DNA of 64,000 nt from Flavobacteriaceae bacterium (GCA_030726725.1 JANRDC010000016.1:29565-93564); one strand, 5' to 3'; counted from the first letter of the stretch, positions 9,239-19,129 are shown. Translations and numbers: made by a program. The notes: generated from the sequence alone by a model not told the origin.

Positions 9239-10432
9239 TTAGATAATATTTAGGGATTGGCCGACGGTTTTAAAGGCCTCCAGCGCTCGATCTAACTCTG
9301 CTCGGCTCAGCGCTGCGGATAGCTGAACCCGAATTCTGGCCTTTCCTTTGGGCACGACGGGATAGAAAAACCCGATGACATACACCCCGTGATCCATCAA
9401 TCGAGCAGCCATTTCTTGGGCCAAGGTCGCTTCGTAGAGCATGATGGGAATAATGGCGGCTTCTCCTTCGATGATGTCAAACCCAAGCGATTTGATCCCC
9501 GCTCTGAAATATGCCGTGTTTTCCATCAGGCGGTCCCTATATGAAGTGTCTTTGTCGATCAGTTCAAATACCTTAATCGATGCTCCGACAATGGATGGGG
9601 CCAATGAGTTCGAAAACAAATAGGGTCTGGAGCGCTGACGCAACATTTCGACAATCGGTTTGCTGGCTGTGGTGTACCCACCCATAGCTCCGCCCAACGC
9701 TTTGCCCAGGGTACCGGTGATGATGTCCACACGACCCATCACTCCTTTAGCTTCCAGGGACCCGCGACCGTGTGTTCCTAAGAACCCTGCAGCGTGACAC
9801 TCATCGACCATCACCAATGCATTGTATTGATCCGCTAAATCGCAAATACCATCCAGCGGAGCGACCAATCCATCCATGGAAAACACACCATCGGTCACGA
9901 TCAAAATATTTTTTGCGCCCTGAGCTCGGGCTTGTTTTAGCTGTATTTCCAGGTCAACGAGGTCTCCATTGGCATACCGATATCGTTGCGCTTTACAAAG
10001 TCTGATCCCGTCGATGATGGAAGCGTGGTTAAGCGCATCGGAAACAATGGCGTCTTCTGCACCCAAAAGCGGTTCAAAAACCCCGCCATTGGCGTCAAAG
10101 GCTGCGGCGTACAGAATGGTATCCTCTGTCCCGTAAAAATCAGCAATTTTTTGCTCCAGGGTTTTGTGCAAGTCTTGGGTACCGCAGATAAATCGCACGG
10201 AAGACATGCCAAATCCATGGGTGTCCAGGGCGTCTTTTGCTGCTTGAATCACTTCGGGATGAGACGAAAGCCCCAAGTAGTTATTAGCACACAGGTTGAT
10301 CAAATGCTGGCCTGTAGCCAGGTCTACTACCGATCCCTGGGGGCCAGTGATCACCCGTTCTTTTTTAAACAAACCCTCGGCGGCAATCGCGTCGAGTTCC
10401 TGTTGCATCTGTTGATTAAATGTCGAGTTCAT
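9239..10432 (-). CDS. kbl: glycine C-acetyltransferase (2-amino-3-ketobutyrate CoA ligase)
   Basis: A 397-residue PLP enzyme of the alpha-oxoamine synthase family, the usual size for Kbl, which splits 2-amino-3-ketobutyrate with CoA into glycine and acetyl-CoA in threonine breakdown. Visible are [12 protein letters not shown] (near residue 50), the DECHAAGF segment (near 212), and the PLP lysine in [14 protein letters not shown] (near 245). It starts inside the last 17 bases of addA and ends 7 bases before addB, so it is embedded in the addAB operon. No threonine dehydrogenase gene lies nearby. Confidence 0.92.
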   Translation of the reverse strand: MNSTFNQQMQQELDAIAAEGLFKKERVITGPQGSVVDLATGQHLINLCANNYLGLSSHPEVIQAAKDALDTHGFGMSSVRFICGTQDLHKTLEQKIADFYGTEDTILYAAAFDANGGVFEPLLGAEDAIVSDALNHASIIDGIRLCKAQRYRYANGDLVDLEIQLKQARAQGAKNILIVTDGVFSMDGLVAPLDGICDLADQYNALVMVDECHAAGFLGTHGRGSLEAKGVMGRVDIITGTLGKALGGAMGGYTTASKPIVEMLRQRSRPYLFSNSLAPSIVGASIKVFELIDKDTSYRDRLMENTAYFRAGIKSLGFDIIEGEAAIIPIMLYEATLAQEMAARLMDHGVYVIGFFYPVVPKGKARIRVQLSAALSRAELDRALEAFKTVGQSLNII

Positions 10433-13400
10433 CTGTGGGGGTGTTGTGGACCGAAACTACGTCTATAGATCCAGGTTGAACATAAATAATGAGCGCTTCT
10501 TCTAAAGTATAACCCATATGGCCCAGCGCACGGGCATAGCGAGTTACTTGTTGGGTGTGTTCAGGTTTTGGCATGCCGGTTTTGTAGTCCAGCACCCAAA
10601 CCCGATGATCTGGGCCAAAAACCAAGCGGTCGGGACGAAGTACCTCTTGGCTTTGTCTCATGGATACAGCAGGGGTGGCCCCAGCATCGCCGTTGGGCAC
10701 CCAGAGGGTACATTCGTTTTTGGCCACTGCGTTAGGGCCGTATAGGTTTTTGAGCTTTGGGTGGTCGATGACCCATTGGGCCATCTCTGACAAAGCGTAA
10801 GGCTCCGTGTGTTTTTGCTGTTGTGCCCATTGGGCCTCCACAGCCTTAAGGTCAAATGTTCGGTCGTAATCCTGCATGAATTCGTGAAACAACTGGCCCA
10901 ACTCCTGGGCTTTTTGTTGGCCGGAATCTTTGCTCCATTTCGGGTGAGGTACGTAAGCAGCACTTGATTTTGTCGGTGATGCACAGTAGTCTATGGGCTT
11001 TATTTCCGATGTTGGCGTATTGTCCGCTTTGGTTTTAGGCACATAAGACCCCACCAATTGATCGTGATTCGCTTCATGCCAAATATTCTTGTGCTGCAAA
11101 TAACGGATGATGAGCCCAGCTATTTTTTGTTCGGCTGGTGCGCCATCTTGGTTGATTGCCTTTTCGGCAATCAGGTATAAACCTTGAACAGGCCGGGTCA
11201 TGGCCACATAGAGGGTGTTAAAGGCATCGAGTTCCTTTTGCGCATTGTCAGCGGCCCAAACCTCTGATATCGCAGGCTCAGCCTGGGAGAGCACTTTGTT
11301 TTTAGAGATCAGCAGTTGCTCCATACCCCAGTGATCTCGAGGATCTACAGGTATCCAAAGCTTGGCGTCCTGATCTTTGACCAATGGGTCATTGACAAAG
11401 TTGTAAACCACAATGGGAAATTCAAGCCCTTTGGCCTTGTGGATGGTCATCACTTGAACCGCGTTGGCGTGTTCTGGAGCTTGAATGCTCAACCGGTCTT
11501 TTTTTATCTCCCAGTCTGAGAGAAACTGCGTGTGGTTTGTGCCGTTGGACAGTGTCCATTCATGCACGTAATCCATAAAGAAAATCAGATAGGCGGGTTG
11601 GTGATCTCCCAGTCCAAAACGCTCAATGCTGTAGTGCATTGCGTCAAAAATCGAGCGGGACAAAAACGACGAAGCAGACCAATTCCAACCTTCTTTAAGG
11701 GCTTTTTGAGGGTGTTTGGAGGCAAATCTTAAAAATTCATGGGGCGTTTCAGGTCTTTGAAGCGCTAAATGTGCTGCTAATTCAAAGGCCAACAACTGAT
11801 TTTCCGGTGTTAGGCTCCAGCGCAGTAAACCGATCAAAAATCGAACATCTGGATGCTGGCTCACCAATAGGGATTCGGCAGAAACGACCGGTATGCCCTG
11901 TTCATTGAGCAGTTTTGCTGTGGCTATAGCTTGTTTGTTGTTGCGGGTCAATACACAAATATCCCCGTAGTCATAGCCCAGGGACACAGCGTGTTCTATA
12001 CAGCTCAGTCCCTCAGACAAAAAGGCTTCCGGGGTGTCCTCTGCTTCCTTGGTGTCGATAAATCTAAAGGACACCCACCCTTGTTTTTGGCTGTGGATTT
12101 TTTGTACCACATCCTTTTCGTACAGGGCGCGGTAAGGCGCATGGCTCAGGTGCTGACTGATCAAGGGAAACAGTTCGTTGTTCACCCCGACAATGGTTCC
12201 GCTGCTTCTGTAGTTGGTGTTTAGCGACTCTAGAACTGGCTTGGGGGTAAAAGGGTTGTTTTTTTGTTGCGAAAGATCGATCAGCTGATTGACATCTCCG
12301 CCCCGCCACCGGTAGATAGATTGCTTGGGGTCACCGACCAAAAGCAAGCTGCCCGCTTCATCGCTCCACCCTTCTTTTTGCAAGGTGTGGTCGATCAGTG
12401 GCACCAGATTTTCCCACTGCAGTACCGAGGTGTCTTGAAACTCATCGATAAAAAAGTGGTGGTACCGATCCCCCAGTCGTTCGTAAATAAACGGGGCCGG
12501 TTGTCCTTGGATCTCACGGGCAATCAGCTGGTTGAATTGACCGATAGGCAACCATTGTCGGTCAGCGCACAGTTGATTGATCGCCTCAGAAATAGCGCGA
12601 ATCACCGACAGAGGCAACAGGTTTTTGTATTTGTTTTTAGCGAGCTCAATGTCGTAGCGGGTTTTGACCAGTTCTTGAACAGCCTCGGTCAGCTCCTGCT
12701 TCCAGGCATCGATCAAGTCTTTTTGATTGGGGTCTGTTTTTTTGTTGTAGGGATCCGCGGAGTCAAAGTTGTCCAGCCATTGCGCCTCCTTGATTTTCTC
12801 CACTCCATCTCGAGCGATTTCAGCCAGCCATTTCGGCAGTGAAGACCGGGTGAAGGAGGTGTGCTCGATTCCTTTTTGAGCCATCTGATCGAGTAGCTTT
12901 TTGGCTTTTTGCACTCTGCTTTCAGCGCTTTTGACCCAGTCTTCGCGCAGCTTTTTCTTTAAGGCGTGCAGTGTTTTGGGGTCTGCTTTTTGGACGGCAT
13001 TCATGCCAGATCCATGCAGTTCTTCAAACAGCATCATGCCAACACTTCTCAAATTTTGACTGGGATCCCAACTGGTATTGCCGTCCATTTTTTCCAGGGC
13101 GTACTCCACCAGAATTTCAGTGAGTTCAGGGTCTATCCCGATTTGATCCATCAGCGAATCCACTCCTTGGGCAACCAATTGGGCGGTGTCCAAAACCACC
13201 TCAAAATTGGGCGGTAGTTTCAGGTCTTGTCCGAAAGTCCTCAGGATTCGGTGGTTGAATTTGTCGATGGTGGATATATCGAAAAAGGCAAAATGATGCA
13301 GGAGTTCTTTGCCTCTTTTTCGGGCTCTTGCCCTGAGCAGTCCCGGATCGATATCCAGGGTTTTCTGTACGGCATCAAAAAGATCTGTCGATCCTTTGGG

Positions 13401-13601
13401 TTGGTGCCCAAAATCGTAGAGCGCTTGCAGGATGCGCTTTTTCATTTCACCAACCGCCTTGTTGGTAAAGGTCAAGGCCAATATATGCTTAAAAGCCAAG
13501 GGACGCTCATCTTCCAGAATCAGGGCAAGATAGGACTGGGCCAAGGCAAATGTTTTGCCTGAACCAGCCGATGCGCTGTAGATTTGGTAGGGTGCTGTCA
13601 T
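10416..13601 (-). CDS. addA: AddA-like UvrD/Rep-family helicase with C-terminal nuclease
   Basis: A 1061-residue superfamily-1 helicase. Motifs in order: Walker [11 protein letters not shown] near the N-terminus, [12 protein letters not shown], Walker [35 protein letters not shown] and YVAMTRP. The C-terminus has the PD-(D/E)XK nuclease elements LGQLFHEFM and VLDYKTG, marking it as AddA rather than UvrD. With AddB it would resect double-strand breaks. I chose the ATG at 13601 ([17 protein letters not shown]); an ORF extension to 13646 would add 15 residues unlike the family. First gene of the addA-kbl-addB operon. Confidence 0.92.
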   Translation of the reverse strand: MTAPYQIYSASAGSGKTFALAQSYLALILEDERPLAFKHILALTFTNKAVGEMKKRILQALYDFGHQPKGSTDLFDAVQKTLDIDPGLLRARARKRGKELLHHFAFFDISTIDKFNHRILRTFGQDLKLPPNFEVVLDTAQLVAQGVDSLMDQIGIDPELTEILVEYALEKMDGNTSWDPSQNLRSVGMMLFEELHGSGMNAVQKADPKTLHALKKKLREDWVKSAESRVQKAKKLLDQMAQKGIEHTSFTRSSLPKWLAEIARDGVEKIKEAQWLDNFDSADPYNKKTDPNQKDLIDAWKQELTEAVQELVKTRYDIELAKNKYKNLLPLSVIRAISEAINQLCADRQWLPIGQFNQLIAREIQGQPAPFIYERLGDRYHHFFIDEFQDTSVLQWENLVPLIDHTLQKEGWSDEAGSLLLVGDPKQSIYRWRGGDVNQLIDLSQQKNNPFTPKPVLESLNTNYRSSGTIVGVNNELFPLISQHLSHAPYRALYEKDVVQKIHSQKQGWVSFRFIDTKEAEDTPEAFLSEGLSCIEHAVSLGYDYGDICVLTRNNKQAIATAKLLNEQGIPVVSAESLLVSQHPDVRFLIGLLRWSLTPENQLLAFELAAHLALQRPETPHEFLRFASKHPQKALKEGWNWSASSFLSRSIFDAMHYSIERFGLGDHQPAYLIFFMDYVHEWTLSNGTNHTQFLSDWEIKKDRLSIQAPEHANAVQVMTIHKAKGLEFPIVVYNFVNDPLVKDQDAKLWIPVDPRDHWGMEQLLISKNKVLSQAEPAISEVWAADNAQKELDAFNTLYVAMTRPVQGLYLIAEKAINQDGAPAEQKIAGLIIRYLQHKNIWHEANHDQLVGSYVPKTKADNTPTSEIKPIDYCASPTKSSAAYVPHPKWSKDSGQQKAQELGQLFHEFMQDYDRTFDLKAVEAQWAQQQKHTEPYALSEMAQWVIDHPKLKNLYGPNAVAKNECTLWVPNGDAGATPAVSMRQSQEVLRPDRLVFGPDHRVWVLDYKTGMPKPEHTQQVTRYARALGHMGYTLEEALIIYVQPGSIDVVSVHNTPTDELDI

Positions 13602-13707
13602 ATACTCATGCAAATTAATCAATCCAGCCCATAACCAGATGGCCATCCAGGCAAAAGCAAGGGGTATTTCTTAACATTTTCATAGGGGTACCCCCCTAAA
13701 AAATCCG

Positions 13708-13715
13708 TAAATTTG
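13708..13715 (+). promoter_or_regulatory. -7 box upstream of sodB
   Basis: TAAATTTG, a perfect TAnnTTTG match 25 bases before the sodB ATG. No TTG at the expected -33 distance; a G/C-rich stretch (GGGGTACCCCCC) occupies the spacer, which is unusual. Confidence 0.55.
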
Positions 13716-13740
13716 TACCCGAACCCAAAAATGAATCAAT

Positions 13741-14349
<609 letters not shown>

Positions 14350-14371
14350 CGCATGTTGAACTGCGCCTAGC

Positions 14372-14408
14372 AAAAACCCCCTGAGGCATCCGCCTCAGGG
14401 GGTTTTTT
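14372..14408 (+). terminator. intrinsic terminator of sodB
   Basis: A 16-base-pair stem (AAAAACCCCCTGAGGC, loop ATCC, GCCTCAGGGGGTTTTT) ending in T6. The A-run on the left makes it usable from both strands. Confidence 0.92.
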
Positions 14409-14413
14409 ACATA

Positions 14414-14441
14414 GAAAAAGCCGGCGCAAGCCGGCTTTTTC
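14414..14441 (-). terminator. intrinsic terminator of candidate small RNA A
   Basis: Stem GAAAAAGCCGGC / GCCGGCTTTTTC with loop GCAA (TTGC on the other strand); perfect and symmetric, so both strands could use it. It lies about 40 bases downstream of the minus-strand promoter at 14488-14517 and about 10 beyond the sodB terminator, so it is not needed for sodB. Confidence 0.8.
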
Positions 14442-14482
14442 ATCCCAAATCTTACCATAAACTTAACCTACTTATGCTATGG
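14414..14482 (-). ncRNA. candidate small RNA A (about 67 nt)
   Basis: A short transcript is predicted on the minus strand from about 14482 to the T-run at 14415. It is supported by a complete promoter (TTG, 19-base spacer, TACATTTG) and an intrinsic terminator. The 5' part can fold as CCATA / TATGG around a 17-18-base loop. No convincing reading frame fits: the only ATG-initiated frames run through the terminator. I do not recognise the family. Confidence 0.42.
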
Positions 14483-14487
14483 TGAAA

Positions 14488-14517
14488 CAAATGTAGTGAT
14501 ATGGGTATAATCTACAA
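14488..14517 (-). promoter_or_regulatory. complete Bacteroidota-type promoter for small RNA A
   Basis: On the minus strand TTG (14517-14515), 19 bases, then TACATTTG (14495-14488): both elements match the TTG-N17-23-TAnnTTTG pattern. It does not precede any annotated gene in its direction (sodB is on the other strand). Confidence 0.6.
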
Positions 14518-14592
14518 GGGAAATTAACTGAGTTTTCACATTGTTTTTCAGTGAGTTATTCACAATATATGAGCAAAGAGAACAAGAAGATA

Positions 14593-14619
14593 AAAAGGCG
14601 GGCCACCGGCCCGCCTTTT
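14593..14619 (-). terminator. intrinsic terminator downstream of purF
   Basis: Stem AAAAGGCGGGCC / GGCCCGCCTTTT with loop ACC; perfect 12 base pairs. On the minus strand it ends with T5 and lies about 170 bases after the purF stop, beyond the folded region. Confidence 0.8.
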
Positions 14620-14643
14620 CCCCAATCTAGCCACTGGCCACCT

Positions 14644-14777
14644 ACTAGCGCGTGGTTATACCGCTAAATTAACCATCGGTTCCCAGGCTTAACAAATGAT
14701 TTGACACAGAGCACCCGTTTGGTGTTCAGTGGCACAGCAGTGCGTTAAACGAGGGGCTTTAGGGGCTGATCGCTAGT
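14644..14777 (-). ncRNA. folded RNA region behind purF (3' UTR or separate RNA)
   Basis: Four nested or consecutive pairings can form: a closing stem ACTAGCG (14644-14650) with CGCTAGT (14771-14777); GCTTAAC (14687-14693) with GTTAAAC (14744-14750) including one G-U pair in the minus-strand RNA; hairpin GAGCACC / GGTGTTC (14709-14727, loop of 5); and hairpin GCAC / GTGC (14732-14743). A rod with a terminal hairpin and a closing stem followed by a terminator is reminiscent of 6S-like RNAs, but no family is recognised and no dedicated promoter was found, so a processed purF 3' UTR is as likely. Confidence 0.3.
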
Positions 14778-14785
14778 GAAAGCGA

Positions 14786-16684
14786 CTAGTAAGCGCGTTC
14801 GTTTTTGCCTTCAAAGAAGTTGATGAATGCCCGGTTAACTACCCGCATCCCTCCAGGTGTGGGGTATTGGCCCGTAAAATACCAGTCACCTTGGTGCATG
14901 GGTATGGCCAAATGAAGGTTTTCAATGGTTTGGAATACGATTTCCACCTCTGCGCGTACTTCTTTAGGGGTCAATAACTCACCGATTTTACGGGAGACTT
15001 CCTCTACGGTAAACGGTGCGTAAAATTCGGTAACGTGATTGATTGCCTCTTGATCAGGAAGTTCAGCTTGGGCGACACATCGGTGGTAAATTTCTTCGAC
15101 CAGATTCATGGTCCCCCGTTCTTGATGCAGGGCTAGGGCTGCTTTAAAGGCGATAAAATCCTCCAGCTTGGCCATATCAATGCCGTAACAATCCGGGTAG
15201 CGGATTTGAGGAGCAGAGGAAACGACAATGATTTTTTTTGGATTGAGGCGATCAAGAATTTTTAAGATGCTTTTCTTTAAAGTAGTACCGCGCACGATAC
15301 TGTCATCGATGATGACCAAGTGATCGGTTGGGCGGACAGAACCGTAGGTAATGTCATAAACGTGGGCTACTAAATCGTCCCTTCCGCTGTCTTGAGTGAT
15401 AAAGGTGCGCAGTTTAGCGTCCTTGATCGCCACTTTTTCAATGCGGGGTCTGATGTCGAGAATCTCGTGGAGTTCCTCTGGGGAAAGCTGACCTTTGGCC
15501 GCCAGAATTTGCTCCTCTTTCTTTTTGTTGAGGTAGCGCTGAGCGGCACGCACCAATCCGAAGAAGGAAGTTTCCGCGGTGTTGGGGATGTAAGAAAAGA
15601 CCGTGTTTTTTAGGTCGTGGTCGATAGACTCGAGGATTTGAGGGAATAGGTATTTGCCCAGGGCTTTGCGCTCTTGGTAGATTTCAAGGTCCGAGCCTCT
15701 GGAAAAGTAAATCCGCTCGAAAGAACAAGATTGACGCTTTCTGGGTTCCAGTATTTCCGGCATGGAAACCGATCCGTCTTTTTTGACGATTAAGGCATGG
15801 CCTGGATCAATTTCATGAACCTCTTCAAAAGGCACATTGAATACAGTTTGAATCACTGCGCGCTCAGAAGCCACAGCAACAATCTCGTCATCTTGATAGT
15901 AAAAGGCAGGTCTGATTCCTGAAGGATCCCGGAGCACAAACGCGTCGCCGTGTCCAATCATGCCGGCCATCGCATATCCGCCATCCCAGTTTTTTGAGGC
16001 TTTCTTTAAGATTTTTGCCACGTTTAAACGATCGGCAATCAAGGGGGTGGCCTCTTTTTTTGTCACGCCCTCTTCTTTTATTTTCTTGTAGAGTTTAGCC
16101 ACTGCATCGTCCAAAAAATGGCCGATTTTTTCCATGACCGTAATGGTGTCCGATTGTTCTTTGGGGTGCTGTCCCAAGTCCACTAGGTTGTTAAACAACT
16201 CGCGAACGTTGGTCATGTTGAAGTTTCCAGCCACAATTAGATTGCGGTGCATCCAGTTGTTTTGTCTCAAGAAAGGGTGTACACTTTCGATGCTGTTTTT
16301 CCCAAATGTTCCGTAGCGAACGTGCCCCAAAAGCACTTCTCCGATATAGGGGATTTCCGCTTTTTGGCGATCGACGTCATGGAGCAGACTCGGGTCTTGA
16401 TCCAGGGCTGTGTTGATGCGCTCGTTGATCTGATCAAAGATATCCATGATCGGTTGAGCTTTGGCTGAACGCACACGACTCATAAAACGAGAGCCTGGAG
16501 GCATGTCGAGCTTGATGCTGGCAAACCCAGCGCCATCCTGGCCCCGGTTGTGTTGCTTTTCCATCATCAGGTACATTTTATTGACCCCGTAAAAGGCTGT
16601 ACCGTATTTTTTTTGGTAGTAGTCAAGCGGCTTTAGCAGCCGAATTAAGGCAATTCCGCACTCGTGTTTGATGGCATCACTCAT
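14786..16684 (-). CDS. purF: amidophosphoribosyltransferase (PurF), long Bacteroidota form
   Basis: First committed step of purine synthesis: PRPP plus glutamine gives phosphoribosylamine. The protein has 632 residues against roughly 470-510 for typical PurF. The class II glutaminase nucleophile is Cys9 after a short propeptide-like start (MSDAIKHEC), with NRGQDGAG near residue 46. The phosphoribosyltransferase PRPP loop VIIDDSIVRGTT lies near residue 457. The additional length is spread over insertions and a C-terminal extension of about 100 residues. First of its own run with the kinase gene upstream; a -7 box lies only four bases before the ATG. Confidence 0.88.
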   Translation of the reverse strand: MSDAIKHECGIALIRLLKPLDYYQKKYGTAFYGVNKMYLMMEKQHNRGQDGAGFASIKLDMPPGSRFMSRVRSAKAQPIMDIFDQINERINTALDQDPSLLHDVDRQKAEIPYIGEVLLGHVRYGTFGKNSIESVHPFLRQNNWMHRNLIVAGNFNMTNVRELFNNLVDLGQHPKEQSDTITVMEKIGHFLDDAVAKLYKKIKEEGVTKKEATPLIADRLNVAKILKKASKNWDGGYAMAGMIGHGDAFVLRDPSGIRPAFYYQDDEIVAVASERAVIQTVFNVPFEEVHEIDPGHALIVKKDGSVSMPEILEPRKRQSCSFERIYFSRGSDLEIYQERKALGKYLFPQILESIDHDLKNTVFSYIPNTAETSFFGLVRAAQRYLNKKKEEQILAAKGQLSPEELHEILDIRPRIEKVAIKDAKLRTFITQDSGRDDLVAHVYDITYGSVRPTDHLVIIDDSIVRGTTLKKSILKILDRLNPKKIIVVSSAPQIRYPDCYGIDMAKLEDFIAFKAALALHQERGTMNLVEEIYHRCVAQAELPDQEAINHVTEFYAPFTVEEVSRKIGELLTPKEVRAEVEIVFQTIENLHLAIPMHQGDWYFTGQYPTPGGMRVVNRAFINFFEGKNERAY

Positions 16685-16688
16685 GGGG

Positions 16689-16696
16689 CAAATATA
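16689..16696 (-). promoter_or_regulatory. -7 box immediately before purF
   Basis: TATATTTG on the minus strand, a perfect consensus match, separated from the purF ATG by only CCCC. Used as a promoter it would give a leaderless mRNA. Confidence 0.35.
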
Positions 16697-16708
16697 GGGA
16701 TAAGATGG

Positions 16709-17641
16709 TTAAGCCCCTTGCAGGGAAATATCGAATTGAGTCAGATTTTTGAATTGTTCTAAACGCTGAGTTCTCTCTTGTTCATCTAGCTGTTCCAGAC
16801 GCAATGTGCCGAATTTTTCTACGCAAAAAGAAGCGAGGTTGGATCCTTGAATAATGGCTGTTTTCAGGTGTTCAAAGGTGTATCCGCGGGTTGCGCTGAC
16901 AAATCCAGCTAGACCGCCAGCAAAGGTGTCTCCAGCTCCAGTGGGATCAAAAACATCTTCTAAGGGAAGGGCGGGCGCAAAGAAGACTTGTTGGTTGTGG
17001 AACAAAAGCGCTCCGTGCTCTCCTTTTTTGATCACGACGTATTTGGGTCCCATTTGGTGAATGGCTGCCGCTGCTTTGACCAGAGAATATTGGCCGCTGA
17101 GCTGTCTGGCCTCTTCATCGTTGATGGTGATTACATCCACCATGGCGATGACCTCCAACAAGGTGTCCCAGGTGTGGTTCATCCAAAAATTCATGGTGTC
17201 CAGGATAATCATTTTTGGCTTTTGGGCCATTTGATGGATCACATCGATTTGCACTTGTGGGTGTAGGTTGCCCAGCATCAGCACTTCGGCGGATTTAAAG
17301 TGTTCAGGAACCACCGGTTTAAAGTCGGCCAACACATTGAGTTCAGTCACCAAGGTGTCGCGTACATTGAGGTCGTTGTGGTAGCGGCCAGACCAAAAGA
17401 AGGTCTTTCCGCCAGGAACGATTTCTACGCCGCTCAGGTCAATGCCGTGCCCGGCCAGCATATCGAGGTCTTCTTGCGGAAAGTCTTCGCCGACGACGGA
17501 GACAATACCGACTTCAGTGTTAAAGCGCGCAGCGGCTAGGCCGATGTAGGTAGCAGCTCCTCCTAAAATTTTATCGGTTTGACCGAATGGGGTTTCGATG
17601 GCGTCAAAGGCAACGGTTCCAACAACGAGTAATTGAGACAT
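16709..17641 (-). CDS. PfkB family carbohydrate/nucleoside kinase
   Basis: A 310-residue ribokinase-fold sugar or nucleoside kinase. The C-terminal signature DPTGAGDTFAGGLAG (near residue 240) with its catalytic Asp, and the N-terminal glycine motif in ILGGAATYIGLAAARF (near 25), are clear. It is 24 bases upstream of purF on the same strand, which suggests a link to purine or ribose metabolism (for example adenosine or ribose phosphorylation), but the substrate is not determinable. It has a perfect -7 box upstream. Confidence 0.88.
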   Translation of the reverse strand: MSQLLVVGTVAFDAIETPFGQTDKILGGAATYIGLAAARFNTEVGIVSVVGEDFPQEDLDMLAGHGIDLSGVEIVPGGKTFFWSGRYHNDLNVRDTLVTELNVLADFKPVVPEHFKSAEVLMLGNLHPQVQIDVIHQMAQKPKMIILDTMNFWMNHTWDTLLEVIAMVDVITINDEEARQLSGQYSLVKAAAAIHQMGPKYVVIKKGEHGALLFHNQQVFFAPALPLEDVFDPTGAGDTFAGGLAGFVSATRGYTFEHLKTAIIQGSNLASFCVEKFGTLRLEQLDEQERTQRLEQFKNLTQFDISLQGA

Positions 17642-17663
17642 GGGAAAGATTTAGAATTGGGCC

Positions 17664-17671
17664 CAAAGATA
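17664..17671 (-). promoter_or_regulatory. -7 box upstream of the PfkB kinase
   Basis: TATCTTTG on the minus strand, a perfect TAnnTTTG match, 22 bases before the ATG at 17641. No TTG at the -33 distance. Confidence 0.5.
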
Positions 17672-17681
17672 ATACAAATAC

Positions 17682-18182
17682 TCAGGATGGCATCCCCTGG
17701 TCAACGGGTAGATTAGGTCGGTGAGAAGCGGCAACGGCCAAGGCGTCACAACGCTCGTTTTGGGGGTGCTGGTTGTGCCCTTTAATCCACTGGAATTTTA
17801 CCCTAAATGGGGCCGCGGCTTGTAGATAAGCCTTCCATAGATCAGGGTTTTTCTTGTCTTTAAAACCAGTTTTTACCCATTTGTCCAGCCATTTTTTTTC
17901 TACTGCATCCACGACGTATTTTGAGTCCGTATATATAAGGACATCGATGCCCGCAGTTTTTAACTTGCCCAACGCTTCAATGACCGCTTTGAGCTCCATG
18001 CGGTTGTTGGTGGTGTAGCGGAACCCGCCAGAAAATTCTTTGCGATAAGCACTGCCCACCTTTTCCATCACAATGCCGTAGCCTCCTGGGCCTGGATTGC
18101 CCCGAGCCGCACCATCGGTGTATATGCAGACGGATGGGTTAAATGCCGAGGAGGCGTTCGATGGCTTTTGGGTAGTGGACAT
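17682..18182 (-). CDS. rnhA: ribonuclease HI
   Basis: RNase HI removes the RNA strand of RNA:DNA hybrids. The four acidic catalytic residues are visible: Asp in IYTDGAARGNPGPGG (near residue 22), Glu in NNRMELKAV (near 63), Asp in YTDSKYVVD (near 86) and Asp in NERCDALA (near 146). Length 166 fits, with a short serine-rich leader. No internal start codon lies before the first catalytic Asp, so the ATG at 18182 stands, giving a 44-base overlap with the end of purN. Confidence 0.95.
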   Translation of the reverse strand: MSTTQKPSNASSAFNPSVCIYTDGAARGNPGPGGYGIVMEKVGSAYRKEFSGGFRYTTNNRMELKAVIEALGKLKTAGIDVLIYTDSKYVVDAVEKKWLDKWVKTGFKDKKNPDLWKAYLQAAAPFRVKFQWIKGHNQHPQNERCDALAVAASHRPNLPVDQGMPS

Positions 18183-18705
18183 ATTCGAGTTGGTGTACTT
18201 TTTGGGCGATGTCTTCCGGCTGATCTTCCGGACTCAGCTCAACGCTGTGTTGTTCGATCAGGGCTCCATTGTCGTACTGCTCGTCTACCCAGTGAATGCT
18301 GATCCCCGATGTGAGCGCCCCGCTTTTTTTGACCGCCTCATGGACCTTCATGCCGTACATCCCGTGACCGCCAAAATTTGGCAAAAGAGCAGGGTGAATA
18401 TTCACCAGCGCATTTGGGTAGGCGCTGACTACTTCTTCAGGAATCATTTTCAGCCATCCAGCCAAAACGACAAAGTCCACTTGAAGCCCTTGAAGCAGTC
18501 CCAAAAGCCAACCTTTTTGACTTAATCCTGCTGGCGAAGCGTAGACCAAAGGCAGGCCGAGTGCTTTGCATCGATCAATAACCCCGGCGTGGCGGTTATT
18601 GGTCAAGACCAAAGCTATTTCAACCCCGGTATGATCCCTGAAATATTCAGCGATGTTTTGTACGTTAGACCCTGATCCTGAGGCCAAAAGAGCGATTTTT
18701 CGCAT
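18139..18705 (-). CDS. purN: phosphoribosylglycinamide formyltransferase PurN
   Basis: Transfers a formyl group from 10-formyltetrahydrofolate to GAR in purine synthesis. The 188-residue protein starts [18 protein letters not shown], with the phosphate-binding GSGSN loop; the catalytic Asn and His are in the [12 protein letters not shown] segment and the catalytic Asp in [11 protein letters not shown] use the ATG at 18705 because the family starts directly before the first beta strand; an in-frame ATG exists at 18729. It overlaps rnhA by 44 bases, and purF lies two genes away. Confidence 0.93.
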   Translation of the reverse strand: MRKIALLASGSGSNVQNIAEYFRDHTGVEIALVLTNNRHAGVIDRCKALGLPLVYASPAGLSQKGWLLGLLQGLQVDFVVLAGWLKMIPEEVVSAYPNALVNIHPALLPNFGGHGMYGMKVHEAVKKSGALTSGISIHWVDEQYDNGALIEQHSVELSPEDQPEDIAQKVHQLEYVHYPKAIERLLGI

Positions 18706-18766
18706 GGGAAGCCTTGTTTTTACAGACAAAGTCTAAAATTACAACAGTTTTTGAACACCAGGTCGC

Positions 18767-18794
18767 TTGTTTCTATCAAATTTTTTTACTTTTG
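18767..18794 (+). promoter_or_regulatory. promoter of acpP
   Basis: TTG (18767-18769), a 17-base spacer and TACTTTTG (18787-18794): both elements of the Bacteroidota housekeeping promoter match. The box ends 30 bases before the acpP ATG. It also shows that the longer open frame from 18714 is not the gene. Confidence 0.75.
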
Positions 18795-18824
18795 CCCTCA
18801 TATAAATATAAAAATCCACTTATT

Positions 18825-19058
18825 ATGTCAGACATTGCATCAAGAGTAAAGGCGATTATCGTAGATAAACTAGGCGTAGACGAAAACGAGGTTGTCGCAG
18901 AAGCAAGCTTCACCAACGACCTAGGAGCCGATTCATTGGACACTGTTGAGTTGATCATGGAATTCGAGAAAGAATTTGACATCCAAATCCCTGACGATCA
19001 AGCTGAAAACATCGCTACTGTTGGTCAAGCGATCAGCTATATCGAGCAAGCTAAGTAA
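18825..19058 (+). CDS. acpP: acyl carrier protein
   Basis: A 77-residue acidic four-helix protein that carries growing acyl chains in type II fatty acid synthesis. The phosphopantetheine attachment site is Ser37 in [10 protein letters not shown]. The start at 18825 (MSDIASRVK) matches the family; upstream sequence in the same frame holds the promoter. It has a strong promoter, a terminator at 19091-19129 and is followed by fabF, the usual arrangement. Confidence 0.97.
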   Translation: MSDIASRVKAIIVDKLGVDENEVVAEASFTNDLGADSLDTVELIMEFEKEFDIQIPDDQAENIATVGQAISYIEQAK

Positions 19059-19090
19059 GCATTCCCCGTTGGGGACCCCAAAAGCATACA

Positions 19091-19129
19091 ATTATCCATG
19101 TAGTCTTCGCTGCATGGATAATTTTTTTT
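19091..19129 (+). terminator. intrinsic terminator after acpP
   Basis: Stem ATTATCCATGTAG / CTGCATGGATAAT (one G-U pair), loop TCTTCG, followed by T8. It lies between acpP and fabF and would explain why the carrier protein can be made in excess of the synthase. Confidence 0.9.

Larger units (their letters stand above)
14350..14785. other. 436-base gene-free region between sodB and purF
   Basis: It holds three terminator-type hairpins (14372, 14414, 14593), one orphan minus-strand promoter (14488-14517) and, from 14644 to 14777, a set of nested inverted repeats behind purF. The stretch 14520-14592 is AT-rich without a recognisable element. No credible protein-coding gene was found on either strand. 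Confidence 0.75.

Noticed and set aside
11153..11173. TGATTGCC-TTTTC-GGCAATCA hairpin inside addA
   Set aside because: Moderate strength, no T-run, internal to a long gene; chance is adequate explanation.
12264..12842. 192-codon frame antisense to addA
   Set aside because: Lies wholly within a clear helicase gene and shows no motif or start context.
14569..14667. Open frame of 32 codons (MSKENKKIKRR...) in the sodB-purF gap
   Set aside because: It runs straight through the 14593 terminator hairpin and has no ribosome-binding or promoter signal.
14744..14750. GTTAAAC in the purF 3' region as another copy of the putative operator
   Set aside because: It is better explained as one arm of a stem with 14687-14693 and is not near a promoter.
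18714..18824. Upstream extension of the acpP frame
   Set aside because: Contains the complete promoter and does not resemble any acyl carrier protein.
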